Below are positions 49,269 through 58,000 of a stretch of 64,000 nucleotides of DNA, in pieces; positions within the stretch are counted from its first letter, which is position 1, and each line of letters begins with the position of its first letter. This DNA is from Niveispirillum lacus (GTDB lineage: Bacteria > Pseudomonadota > Alphaproteobacteria > Azospirillales > Azospirillaceae). The stretch spans positions 558,001-622,000 of the forward strand of contig NZ_NOXU01000032.1 in the NCBI RefSeq assembly GCF_002251795.1. The letters are read 5' to 3'. Below the pieces are notes generated by a model, which was given only the letters and a program-made list of their open reading frames with translations, was not told the origin of the DNA and ran no database searches. A program made the translations under genes and the position numbers.

Positions 49269-50211
49269 TGACGATCTCCTGTGCCAGGGTGCGGTACACC
49301 CCGATCGGGTGGCTCTTGGGCAGCATTTTCAGCGGCACGGCGCCGGCATAGGTGGCTTGGTCGATCTCCGTGGATCGCGGCACCGGTGCAAAGATGCGCG
49401 CCTTGTCGCCCAGGCTTTCCTGCAGGTCCGACAGCACCTGCTGCTCAACGGCGAAGTTGCGGTTGAACATGGTGGGCAGTACACCCAACACCTTCAGGCT
49501 GGGATTCTGCCGCCGCTGAATCTTTGACACGGTATCAAAGATCAGCGGGATGCCGCGGACATCATATCGGCTGGCCTTTGTCGGGATCAGCAGGTAATCG
49601 GCGGCAATCAGGGCCGTGACAGTAATCAACGCCAGTTCGGGCGGGCAGTCGATAACGATAAAGTCGTAATCGCGCAAAATCTCTGACAGTTTTTCCCGCA
49701 GCACATAGCGCCCATCGTCGGGGTCCAGCAGGATTTTGATCTGCGCCTCTGCCAGGGCGATCGTACAGGGCAGCAGATCGTACCCGTCACATTTGACGAT
49801 GGCGTCATGAATGCCGGTCTGCCCGAACAGCACATCCTCCAGACCGCCCTTTCGATCCTGCACTTCCAGCGGATCAATGCCCGATCCTTCGGTGGCCGTT
49901 GCCTGTTGGTCGGCATCGACGATCAACACCTTTTTGCCCAGTTCGCCCAGCGCATAGCCCAGATTCAGGGTCGTGGTGGTCTTGCCGACGCCACCCTTCT
50001 GGTTGGCCACTGCGATGATGGTGGCCGTCCGCTGACTGGCGGCGGCCAGAAACTCCGCCACCCGAACCGGCAGGCGTTCGGCACCGGATTCCCAGCGGCT
50101 GATGGTGGCATTATCATATTTACGGCCCAGCTTGGCATTCACCCAGGTCGCAAAGGCGGCCTGGCTTTCGCCGCGGCTTTCACGGAAATGGCGCAGTTCA
50201 TCGGGCGTCAT
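49261..50211 (-). CDS. parA: Partition ATPase ParA with N-terminal DNA-binding domain
   Basis: 316 residues. The first 60 form an XRE-like helix-turn-helix (TPDELRHFRESRGESQAAFATW ... ISRWESGAERLPVRV). The ParA ATPase follows with deviant Walker A KGGVGKTTTTLN (about residue 75), Walker A' DADQQATAT and Walker B VIDCPPELAL. ParA proteins with an N-terminal DNA-binding domain repress their own operon as well as moving ParB-bound DNA. The two palindromes upstream (50333 and 50397) are possible targets. Heads the parAB operon. Confidence 0.94.
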   Translation of the reverse strand: MTPDELRHFRESRGESQAAFATWVNAKLGRKYDNATISRWESGAERLPVRVAEFLAAASQRTATIIAVANQKGGVGKTTTTLNLGYALGELGKKVLIVDADQQATATEGSGIDPLEVQDRKGGLEDVLFGQTGIHDAIVKCDGYDLLPCTIALAEAQIKILLDPDDGRYVLREKLSEILRDYDFIVIDCPPELALITVTALIAADYLLIPTKASRYDVRGIPLIFDTVSKIQRRQNPSLKVLGVLPTMFNRNFAVEQQVLSDLQESLGDKARIFAPVPRSTEIDQATYAGAVPLKMLPKSHPIGVYRTLAQEIVNG

Positions 50212-50332
50212 GGCACCGGTCCATGGGTGGGGATTTGAGGCTTTGAGAATTGGCTCAAATCACAGGCGCCGTCAATGGAGAACAGGGGTCTGGTGCGGAG
50301 GCCTGTCACTGTGCCGCAATGCACGGGTGCTG

Positions 50333-50348
50333 TGTGTGACGTCACACA
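50333..50348. promoter_or_regulatory. Candidate parS site 2
   Basis: Palindrome TGTGTGACGTCACACA, 122 bp upstream of the parA start codon. Confidence 0.65.
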
Positions 50349-50396
50349 GAAGGGTTTGGTGTCCTTGCTGTGCCAAACCGCACGGGTGGCGTTGGG

Positions 50397-50416
50397 CCTG
50401 TGTGACGTCACACAGG
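50397..50416. promoter_or_regulatory. Candidate parS site 3
   Basis: Same core extended to a 20-bp perfect palindrome, beginning CC and ending GG, 64 bp from site 2. Confidence 0.65.
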
Positions 50417-50539
50417 TTCGGCTGCCCCTACCCCTTTGCCCGCCCCATTCCTGTCGTTTGTCGGGTGAAGTTCAACCGTTTCGGCTGTCCCCGACTGCCA
50501 TCCTGAAGGGAACGAAAAGCACCCGTCGGGGAGACGATC

Positions 50540-51766
50540 ATGGATATGCGGACCAGCATCAATGCCGATGCCATTGCAGTTGAGAAGCGCTGGTGCGCAC
50601 AGAATTACAAGCCGCTGCCGGTGGTGATCACTCGGGCCGAGGGGGCCTGGATGTGGGACGGCGATGGCAAGCGGTATCTGGATATGATGGCGGCCTACTC
50701 CGCCGTCAATACTGGCCATGGGCATCCGCGTATCCTGGCGGCCCTGACGGACCAGGTCTCAAAGGTCGCTGTGATTTCCCGTGCTTTTCACTCGGATAAG
50801 CTGGGCCCGTTTCTGGAGCGTCTTTGCCGCCTCACCGGGCTGGATGGCGCCTGCCCGATGAATACGGGCGCCGAAGCGGTGGAAACGGCGATCAAGGCCG
50901 CGCGTCGCTGGGCCTACCGGGTCAAGGGTGTCGCCGCCGATCAGGCCGAAATCCTGGTTGCCGACGGTAACTTCCATGGTCGCACCACCACCATTGTCGG
51001 CTTCTCGTCCGAACCGGCCTATCGTGACGGTTTTGGGCCCTTTGCAGGCGGTTTCCGCATCGTGCCCTTTGGCGATGCCGCTGCCATGGAGGCAGCAATC
51101 ACCCCCAACACGGCGGCCATCCTGGTCGAACCGATCCAGGGGGAGGCGGGGATCATCGTGCCGCCGGACGGGTATCTGAGGCGCCTGCGGGACATCTGTG
51201 ACCGCCACAATGTCCTGTTAATTCTGGATGAAATCCAGTCGGGTCTGGGTCGCACCGGCCATTGGTTTGCCCATCAGCATGACGGCATCCGCCCGGATGG
51301 TCTCTGTTTGGGCAAGGCACTGGGCGGCGGTGTCATGCCGGTATCAGCCTTTGTCGCGCGGCGTGACGTGATCGACATGTTCGGCCCTGGCAGCCATGGG
51401 TCGACGTTTGGCGGCAGCCCATTGGCAGCGGCCGTTGGTCTTGCGGCGCTGGATACGATTGCCGATGAGGGGTTGGTCGAACGGTCGGCGACGCTGGGCG
51501 CGCATATGTTGTCGCGGCTTCGGGCCATCCGCAGCCCGGCCATCACCGCCGTGCGCGGTCGGGGGCTCTGGGTGGGGGTAGAGATTGATCCGTCGATTGC
51601 CAGCGCCCGGCATGTCTGCGAGTTGCTGATGCGGCAGGGTGTGTTGTCGAAGGAGACCCACGACACCACCATCCGTTTCGCGCCGCCCCTGGTCATTGAC
51701 CACGCGGACCTGGATTGGGCGCTGGATCGGTTCGCCGATACCCTCTCCCATCTCACCAACCGTTGA
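50540..51766 (+). CDS. rocD: Ornithine aminotransferase
   Basis: 408 residues, class-III PLP aminotransferase. Transfers the delta-amino group of ornithine to 2-oxoglutarate, giving glutamate semialdehyde. PLP lysine in LCLGKALGGGVMPVSAF at about residue 259; LILDEIQSGLGRTG holds the cofactor Asp; NTGAEAVETAIKAAR binds phosphate. The N-terminal CAQNYKPLPVVITRAEGAWMW is characteristic of RocD rather than ArgD. Arginase follows 26 bp downstream, forming an arginine-degradation operon. It starts next to the par control region. Confidence 0.94.
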   Translation: MDMRTSINADAIAVEKRWCAQNYKPLPVVITRAEGAWMWDGDGKRYLDMMAAYSAVNTGHGHPRILAALTDQVSKVAVISRAFHSDKLGPFLERLCRLTGLDGACPMNTGAEAVETAIKAARRWAYRVKGVAADQAEILVADGNFHGRTTTIVGFSSEPAYRDGFGPFAGGFRIVPFGDAAAMEAAITPNTAAILVEPIQGEAGIIVPPDGYLRRLRDICDRHNVLLILDEIQSGLGRTGHWFAHQHDGIRPDGLCLGKALGGGVMPVSAFVARRDVIDMFGPGSHGSTFGGSPLAAAVGLAALDTIADEGLVERSATLGAHMLSRLRAIRSPAITAVRGRGLWVGVEIDPSIASARHVCELLMRQGVLSKETHDTTIRFAPPLVIDHADLDWALDRFADTLSHLTNR

Positions 51767-51792
51767 TAAGAACAGAAAAACAGGAAACGCAG

Positions 51793-52707
51793 ATGAGCGG
51801 CTGGTACGGTTTCATTGGGGTGCCCACGGATGTGGGGAACAAGGCTTGCGGCGCGGCAGAGGGGCCGGCGGCCCTGCGCGCCATCGGTCTGGCGCCACGG
51901 ATGGGTATGGTGGATCGCGGTGATGTCCGCGGCCCCGCTTATGACGGCACACCCGATGAAACCGGCAGCCGGTCAGTTCGGGAAACCGCCGCCTGGTGTA
52001 CGGGGGTGCGTAATGCTGTGGCCGGGGTTCTGGCCGATGGCGGGGTGCCGGTGATGGTGGGCGGTGACCATGCGATGGCGCTGGGCTCCGTGGCCGCGGC
52101 GGCGGAGCATGCGCGCCGCCAGGGCAGGAATCTTTATGTTCTCTGGTTCGATGCCCATCCGGATTTCAACACGCCGGAAACCTCACCTTCGGGCAATACC
52201 CATGGGTATCCGGCCGCCCTGGCCTGCGGCATCGGTCATCCCTGTCTGCTGCGGGTAGGGGCTTTCACGCCGTTGCTGCGCCCCGACCGGTTGGTTCAGT
52301 TCGGTATCCGCGACATTGATGCCGGGGAACGGGAGAATCTTCGTCGGTCCGGGATTGAGTTTCATGAGATGCCGGCCGTGCGGGAACGCGGGCTGGCCGC
52401 GCTGGTCGCCCATACAATCAGCCGCATCCAGGCCGCCGGCGGTGGCCATGTTCATGTCAGTTTTGATATTGATGCGCTGGACCCTTCGGTGGCGCCAGGG
52501 GTTGGTACGCCGGTACCCGGTGGTCTGCTGCTGGACGAATGTGTCGACAGCCTGCGTCTCCTGGGTGCCTCTGGCCTCGTGCAATCGCTTGATATTGTTG
52601 AATATGCGGCGACGCAGGACCAGGGTAACCGCACCGCCCATGTGGTTGAACATCTGCTGGCGGGCTTTATGGCTGGGCGGGACGGGCAGACAGCGCTGGT
52701 CGCCTGA
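51793..52707 (+). CDS. rocF: Arginase
   Basis: 304 residues of the ureohydrolase fold. Hydrolyses arginine to ornithine and urea. The three manganese-binding motifs are intact: GGDHAMALGS, WFDAHPDFNTP and SFDIDALDPSVAPG. Opens with FIGVPTDVGNKACGAAEGPAALR, which favours arginase over agmatinase. Its product is the substrate of RocD encoded just before it. A hairpin terminator lies 45 bp downstream, and an Lrp-type regulator follows. Confidence 0.95.
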   Translation: MSGWYGFIGVPTDVGNKACGAAEGPAALRAIGLAPRMGMVDRGDVRGPAYDGTPDETGSRSVRETAAWCTGVRNAVAGVLADGGVPVMVGGDHAMALGSVAAAAEHARRQGRNLYVLWFDAHPDFNTPETSPSGNTHGYPAALACGIGHPCLLRVGAFTPLLRPDRLVQFGIRDIDAGERENLRRSGIEFHEMPAVRERGLAALVAHTISRIQAAGGGHVHVSFDIDALDPSVAPGVGTPVPGGLLLDECVDSLRLLGASGLVQSLDIVEYAATQDQGNRTAHVVEHLLAGFMAGRDGQTALVA

Positions 52708-52751
52708 TCTGTCGGACGATGACTGACCTTTGCGTCTTCTAGGCCTTTGTC

Positions 52752-52778
52752 AAACCCCCTCCACCCTGGCGGGGGTTT
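52752..52778 (+). terminator. Terminator after rocF
   Basis: Eight-bp stem AAACCCCC / GGGGGTTT with an 11-nt loop, ending in TTT. Good intrinsic-terminator form. Confidence 0.75.
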
Positions 52779-52817
52779 CCTGCTACGCTGGTCACCCCGC
52801 CACCATCCGGACCCATT

Positions 52818-53306
52818 ATGCGTCGCCGTCTTGATCAGATCGACCTGCGTATCCTGACCGAACTCCAGGCCGATGGCCGCATTACCAACCAGGCCCTGTC
52901 TGAACGGGTGGGCCTGTCGGCGCGGCCCTGCCTTGAACGGGTCCGCCGTCTGGAACGGGAAGGCTTGATCACCGGCTACCGTGCGGTGCTCGACATCCGC
53001 AAGCTGCAAAGCTGCATCACGGTGCTGACCCAGATTGCCCTGGAACATCAGGGGCGACATGGGCGTCAATTGTTTGAACGCCGTCTGGCCAATACGCCGG
53101 AGGTTGTGGAGTGTTTTGAGGTTAGCGGCGAATTCGACTATATCGCCAAACTGATCTGCCCCGATGTCGATGCCTATCAGGAACTGACCCAGGGCTGGAT
53201 TGACGATACCGAACTGGGGGTGAGCCGTGTCACCTCCAACATCGTGCTGCGGCCGGTTCGTGATCAAATGCCGACACCCCTGTTCGGGTCCGAACAGGAA
53301 GGCTGA
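52818..53306 (+). CDS. Lrp/AsnC-family regulator
   Basis: 162 residues. N-terminal helix-turn-helix (LDQIDLRILTELQADGRITN, ALSERVGLSARPCLERVRRLEREGLI) and C-terminal RAM ligand-binding domain (about 75-150). Such regulators usually sense an amino acid and control the catabolic genes beside them, so arginine or ornithine control of rocDF is the natural guess. Separated from rocF by a terminator, hence independently transcribed. Confidence 0.92.
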   Translation: MRRRLDQIDLRILTELQADGRITNQALSERVGLSARPCLERVRRLEREGLITGYRAVLDIRKLQSCITVLTQIALEHQGRHGRQLFERRLANTPEVVECFEVSGEFDYIAKLICPDVDAYQELTQGWIDDTELGVSRVTSNIVLRPVRDQMPTPLFGSEQEG

Positions 53307-53482
53307 CCCATGGCGCTGGCCGGTGCCTGAATACTATTGAAAGTCAAAATCAATCGCCGACCATCTGCCGATATATCCCGATGCACCGCATGAAAATGCC
53401 GGAGCAACCCCTTATTTTGCCGCCGGTTAACCTCTGCCCCTGGGTATCATAAACGCAAAAGGGCACAGAAAAGGCTGGCAGG

Positions 53483-54167
53483 ATGCTTAAACAGTTGGCA
53501 GCACTGACGTTGGTAACGGGTGTCTGGGTGGGGCCGGCCCTGGCGGATATCGAAGGCTCAGTGGCGATCACCACCGACTATATCGACAAGGGGGCCTCAC
53601 AATCCGATGGTCATGCGGCTTTTCAGGCTGGCCTGACCTGGATCGCTGAAGGGGGGGCTGTTCCTGGGGGTGGATGGCTCGACCGTCGACTTTAATGACG
53701 GCACCGATGCGGAAGTCAATTTTGTCGGGGGCTATCAATGGGATTGGGACCAAGGCGCCTTGGTGGCCGGCATTGCCCGCACCCATTATGCCGGTGCTCC
53801 CAAAGGGGCCGGTGCCGATCTATGGGAATTCGCCCTCGCGGTGGCCCTGGATTTCGACACCCTCCAATGGGAAGCGGAAATGGTCTATAGCCCCGATGAT
53901 GGCGGGGCCGGCGACGCGCTCTATCATCGTATCGGCGTCACTCTCCCCTTTGCCGAGCGCTTTGCCCTCTCCCCGCATCTCGGCCATCAATGGTATGACC
54001 GCAAGGATTTGGGCGGCCCCAACTTCTGGGAATGGGGCGCTGAACTCTCCTACGCCCTGACCCCCGCCACGGTTGGCATCGCCTATACCGATAACAGCCT
54101 GAAGAACGTGGATGGTTGCAAATGCGGCGGGCGGGTGGCGGCTTTTGTGGCGGTCAGTTTCCCCTAA
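53483..54167 (+). pseudogene. TIGR02001-type (Gcw_chp) outer-membrane protein gene with a frameshift
   Basis: The first frame gives a signal peptide (MLKQLAALTLVTGVWVGPALA) and the family opening ITTDYIDKGASQSDGHAAFQAG, then leaves frame at GLTWIAEGG. The continuation, LFLGVDGSTVDFNDGTDAEV through VAAFVAVSFP, lies in the +1 frame. The break is at a run of seven G (53651-53657). Dropping one G restores a 227-residue protein of normal layout. It may be a true mutation, a phase-variable switch or a sequencing error. These proteins are small beta-barrels of unknown function. Confidence 0.8.
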
Positions 54168-54204
54168 ACGGAGGGGAGGGGACACACCTGTCACCCCCGT
54201 ACCC

Positions 54205-54324
54205 GCCTCCCCGGCGAAGGCCGGGGCCCAGGGGCCAAAGGTAACGCGTTCTCCACCTGCCTCGCTATCCGCAGCACCCACGTTGGGCGTGTGGCCCCTG
54301 GACCCCGGCTTCCGCCGGGGAGGC
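54205..54324. repeat. REP/BIME-like inverted repeat, copy 2
   Basis: Arms 54205-54237 and 54292-54324 (33 bp, three mismatches), of the same family as the element at 21353: shared core CCGGCGAAGGCCGGG. Fills most of the 346-bp gap between two genes; the rest shows nothing I can name. Confidence 0.8.
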
Positions 54325-54513
54325 AATTTATGAATTTCAATGGGTTAGTAAAGCTGCACCCGGAATTTCAATAGGCCCTGATCCGCGCTACATAAACGCC
54401 GTCACAAGGCGACCGGCATGATCGCGGGCGCTGCATAGCGGTCCGCACCACCCCCATTGCCGCACCCCACCCGGTTGTGAAAAGATAACCATCTTCCACA
54501 CCGGGACCCGCCC

Positions 54514-56169
54514 ATGCCGAATATGCCCAAGCATCTGCCCGAGAATGACCGCGCCCTGGTTGAGGCGGCGGTGGCGGGGCGTGGCTGGTCGCTTCTGCTG
54601 CTGCCTCTGCTGCTGCTGGCGCTGTTTGCAGCACCTGCGGTCCGTGCCTGTTCTACCTATTACGAACCAGGGCAAACGCCGAGGACGCCTTATGCAGAGG
54701 TGGCTGCGGCACCTATTGTCGTGGAGGCACGGGTGATCCGGCCATTGGCGGATGACTATGTTGAGTTCGCCGTGAAGCGTGTGCTGCGCGGAACGGCGGA
54801 ACGACGCATCCGGGTTTCTGGACGCTATTTTTCCGATCTGCGGACCTACGGCGGCTGGTTGGGCGAATGTTTTCACGACGTCTATCAGGCGGGTGCCACC
54901 TACCTGCTGCTGCTGTCACCCGATGACAAGGGGGGCTACAGCCCCAATGCCTCGCCTTTGCAGTTTGCACCGGGTCACTCGTCCCTCCGCCGGGCCTGGG
55001 TAGAGGTGGCGGCAGAAATTGTGCGGATCGAGGATGACCTGCCGCCGGATCAGCGAATGGCTGCCATCCGTGCCGCTCTGGCACGGGTTCAGCACCCCAA
55101 GGCCAGCGAGACGGAGAAGTTCAAGGCAGCACGTCTGTCGGAACAATTGGACACGATACAGGCGACACAGCCGACAAGCCATCTGATCTGGCTACATGGG
55201 GAGTTGGAGGCGGGCCGCATCCCCGCCGAGCTGCGTTGGAATCCGTGGGTGGAGGATTGGACAGTCACCAGCAGCGATGGCACGGTGACGGGCCCTCATG
55301 TCTATACCGCGTCGGAATTCCGTGTTGCCGTACTTTGGGCGCTGTCGCGGCCTGGGCATCCGGATGCCGCTGAGTTCTTCGCGGGTCTGGCGGCACGAAA
55401 TGATGATCCCGCTGGCCTATTCTTCGCCATCATCCACATGGCGTGGGATGACCGACGGGCTGACGCTGCGCGGCTTTTGTCCACACGGATCATGACCGTT
55501 TCAATCGCAGAGGTGCATAAATACATACGCATGGTTGAAAAATCTATGTCCGGCTACACTGATCGTGATGGGAAGCCAGCGTGGCACCGCGACCCCGATT
55601 TGCGTGCCATCTGGCCCGATCTGGCTTGGCGTATCATGGATTATTTGGGACGGGATTCCAGTGGCCGGATTTTCGACGATATCGCTCCCTACCTGATGGT
55701 TCCCGATCCGATAGCCGAACCGGATAAAGCCCTTTGGCTGACCTATGTGACCACAGACCATCCGCTGCTTGCGTGGGCCGAGAAACAACTTCGCGACCCT
55801 GCTAACCGCGTGGAATGGGATCAGCAATATGAGGGGTGGGAACAGGACGACCCGCAGCTGGCCTTGCAGTTGCTGGTGGGCGAACGCAAGGGCGAAGCTG
55901 TGTTGACGGAGCTGTTCTGCCGCGATGGCAAATCCCGTATGGGGGTGATCCAAGCCTTCCGCAAACAATTGACACGTATGGAAGACCGCCTTTTTGCCCG
56001 CATGCTGGTCACGCCCGGCCTGTCAGAGGAGCAGCGCGACGGCTTGTTGTTGGCAGCTGCAGCTGCTGCAAGCCGCTTTCCCTACAGCGAGCGTGACTTT
56101 CTTCCCATCCTGAAGGGTGGCAAACCAATAGCGGAACCACTTTCCTGTCCGATGCGGAAAGACGACTAA
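54514..56169 (+). CDS. Secreted protein with possible NTR/TIMP-like domain, member 1 of a pair
   Basis: 551 residues. A hydrophobic segment (about 26-45) ends at VRACSTYYEPGQ, so either a signal peptide or an anchor. Residues 46-140 have the pattern seen in bacterial NTR/TIMP-like domains: a leading Cys, A.IVVEARVI, YVEFAVKRVLRGT, then GECF and GATYLLLLSP. The rest (about 150-551) is helical and repeat-like with many W and DP. The next gene has the same build. Function unknown. Codon use is normal for the replicon. Confidence 0.7.
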   Translation: MPNMPKHLPENDRALVEAAVAGRGWSLLLLPLLLLALFAAPAVRACSTYYEPGQTPRTPYAEVAAAPIVVEARVIRPLADDYVEFAVKRVLRGTAERRIRVSGRYFSDLRTYGGWLGECFHDVYQAGATYLLLLSPDDKGGYSPNASPLQFAPGHSSLRRAWVEVAAEIVRIEDDLPPDQRMAAIRAALARVQHPKASETEKFKAARLSEQLDTIQATQPTSHLIWLHGELEAGRIPAELRWNPWVEDWTVTSSDGTVTGPHVYTASEFRVAVLWALSRPGHPDAAEFFAGLAARNDDPAGLFFAIIHMAWDDRRADAARLLSTRIMTVSIAEVHKYIRMVEKSMSGYTDRDGKPAWHRDPDLRAIWPDLAWRIMDYLGRDSSGRIFDDIAPYLMVPDPIAEPDKALWLTYVTTDHPLLAWAEKQLRDPANRVEWDQQYEGWEQDDPQLALQLLVGERKGEAVLTELFCRDGKSRMGVIQAFRKQLTRMEDRLFARMLVTPGLSEEQRDGLLLAAAAAASRFPYSERDFLPILKGGKPIAEPLSCPMRKDD

Positions 56170-56220
56170 GAAAACAGCTATGGCCATGTTGCTCCACCGA
56201 ACCTGCCGAGAAGGAACACC

Positions 56221-57996
56221 GTGTTGATCCGCACTTTGCGAACACGTGCTCTGTGGAGTCTGCTGTTATCAATGCTCCTCCTCCAGGCCGTACCCCCGGC
56301 CTGGGCTTTGTCCCTTCCGTCCCCTCCGCCCGGTGGCTGCGGTGGATATGCGGACATGGCGCGTAGTGCGGCATTCGATATGGTGGCCCGAGCCGACGCC
56401 ATCATTGTGGCGGAGGCGGCGTCTCTGGCCCCACGGCGGGGGCCGGAGCCTTACCAATACCCGCCCTTCGCGACCTTTCGCCGGCTTTCGGCGCTGAAAG
56501 GGGTGGGGCCGGAACAGGCCGATCTTGCGCTGGGCTTCTTCAGCGGCGGGCCACTGGGGGCTGATCAGGTCAATCCCTGCCTACTCTTCATGCCCCAGCG
56601 GGGGCAGCGCTACGTTTTGTTCCTTGCGCGACAAGCGGACGGTTCCTGGACAATTCTGTCGGCGGCAGGTGGGGACGTGGCAGCCCCTTATGGTGGTGCC
56701 AAGTCACGCTGGGTCCACCTGATCCGCGATTATGTGGCGATGCAGAAGGCGGGGCCAGAGACCGCCTTACGCGCGTTGGAAGCCGACTTGCGGTCCCGGC
56801 TCCGTCCTGATGCGGACCCGGATGCGCAATGGCGCGCCCGTCATGCGCTGGATTATCTGACGGGTGCCTGGCCTTCCATGCCGACCGCGCATCTTACAGC
56901 CATGGTCACACGGTCCGAACGAGGAGAACCGCCGGCCTGGGGCGGTCGTATTGACAATGGGATGGGGCGTTACCTGCCCTGGTCGGGGGCTGACCAACGT
57001 CCCTGGCTGGAACTGCTTGCTGGCGTGATCGATGGGGCCGGGCAGTCGCTGGAAGGCAAGGATAGCCGCCGCGCCGACTATGCCCTCTTGGCACTGGTCA
57101 CTGGGCATCATCCCGATGCTGTACCTTTCTTCCAGGCTCGGCTGAACCATAACCGTGACCTGCGAAGCCTGATCTGGACCATACGCCATCTCGCCTTGCT
57201 GGGCCGCCGGGCGGAGGCACTGGACCTGCTGGAGCGGGATTTCGAACTCCTGATCTTCACGGACAATCCATGGCATTATAGTGACGACCTGGAGGGCTTC
57301 ATTCGGGCCATGCAGGGCCGTGTCGGCCCCGATGAACAGAGTGAGGCCTGGCTACAGGACCCCGCCGTTGCCACCCGCTGGCCGAAAGTGGCCTTGGTCC
57401 TGGGAAGGGAGGTCAGAGGTTTCGGTGATCGGCTTTTGGAAGATATATTCGGCCGCCACAGCCAGTATGTCCCCAATGATGAGGAAATGGCAGCCGCCCT
57501 GGCGACCACCAGCAACCGGGGTGTGCGTGATTGGGCGCACGCACAGGCCGCTGCCTTGATTCCGCAATTACCGGAACCGATTCCGATGGGCTGGCCACCA
57601 CCAATGACGGGCGCGCAGCGATTGGCGCCCATCCTGTTGGCGATGAACGAATGGCCCCGCATGCGGCCCCTGATTGAACAGATATGGTGCAGCGATCCAG
57701 GTGCGCGGAAGATGTTTATCTTCTATGCTGGCACGGACGCTCGCGACCCATTCATTCTGGCCGACCTGTTGGCAAGCACAGATCCCGCTGACGCTATCCA
57801 GCGCGCCCAGATTCAACAGGCTCTGATCCGCTTCTACGCCCGCGAGGATGGCAGCACGCCAATGTCTCCGTTCGGTGCTGTTGATCCCTCTCTACCTGAT
57901 CTAACCGATGCAAGGCTGATCCGGGATGCCATGGCGGGTGGTCAGGGACCAGGGCGCCCCTTTTTTTGTGCTATACCGAGCGTAGCGAAGCCATAA
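56221..57996 (+). CDS. Secreted protein with possible NTR/TIMP-like domain, member 2 of a pair
   Basis: 591 residues from a GTG preceded by GAGAAGGAA. Signal peptide (LLSMLLLQAVPPAWA). Residues 40-150 repeat the member-1 pattern: CGGYADM, ADAIIVAEAASL, PFATFRRLSALKG, NPCLLFMPQRGQRYVLFLAR. The helical remainder contains W-rich, TPR-like spacing. It starts 51 bp after member 1, so they are likely co-transcribed. A T7 run near its end (57961-57967) and a 4-bp gap to the convergent gene suggest that the two stop together. Function unknown. Confidence 0.7.
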   Translation: MLIRTLRTRALWSLLLSMLLLQAVPPAWALSLPSPPPGGCGGYADMARSAAFDMVARADAIIVAEAASLAPRRGPEPYQYPPFATFRRLSALKGVGPEQADLALGFFSGGPLGADQVNPCLLFMPQRGQRYVLFLARQADGSWTILSAAGGDVAAPYGGAKSRWVHLIRDYVAMQKAGPETALRALEADLRSRLRPDADPDAQWRARHALDYLTGAWPSMPTAHLTAMVTRSERGEPPAWGGRIDNGMGRYLPWSGADQRPWLELLAGVIDGAGQSLEGKDSRRADYALLALVTGHHPDAVPFFQARLNHNRDLRSLIWTIRHLALLGRRAEALDLLERDFELLIFTDNPWHYSDDLEGFIRAMQGRVGPDEQSEAWLQDPAVATRWPKVALVLGREVRGFGDRLLEDIFGRHSQYVPNDEEMAAALATTSNRGVRDWAHAQAAALIPQLPEPIPMGWPPPMTGAQRLAPILLAMNEWPRMRPLIEQIWCSDPGARKMFIFYAGTDARDPFILADLLASTDPADAIQRAQIQQALIRFYAREDGSTPMSPFGAVDPSLPDLTDARLIRDAMAGGQGPGRPFFCAIPSVAKP

Positions 57997-58000
57997 CGTT

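Larger units (their letters stand above)
50212..50539. promoter_or_regulatory. parA/rocD divergent control region
   Basis: 328 bp with no gene. A repeated module is present: CTGTGCC...GCACGGGTG followed by the 16-bp palindrome, once at about 50309-50349 and once at about 50369-50415. A partition centromere and the parAB promoter are the likeliest functions. The rocD promoter must lie towards the right end. Confidence 0.7.
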
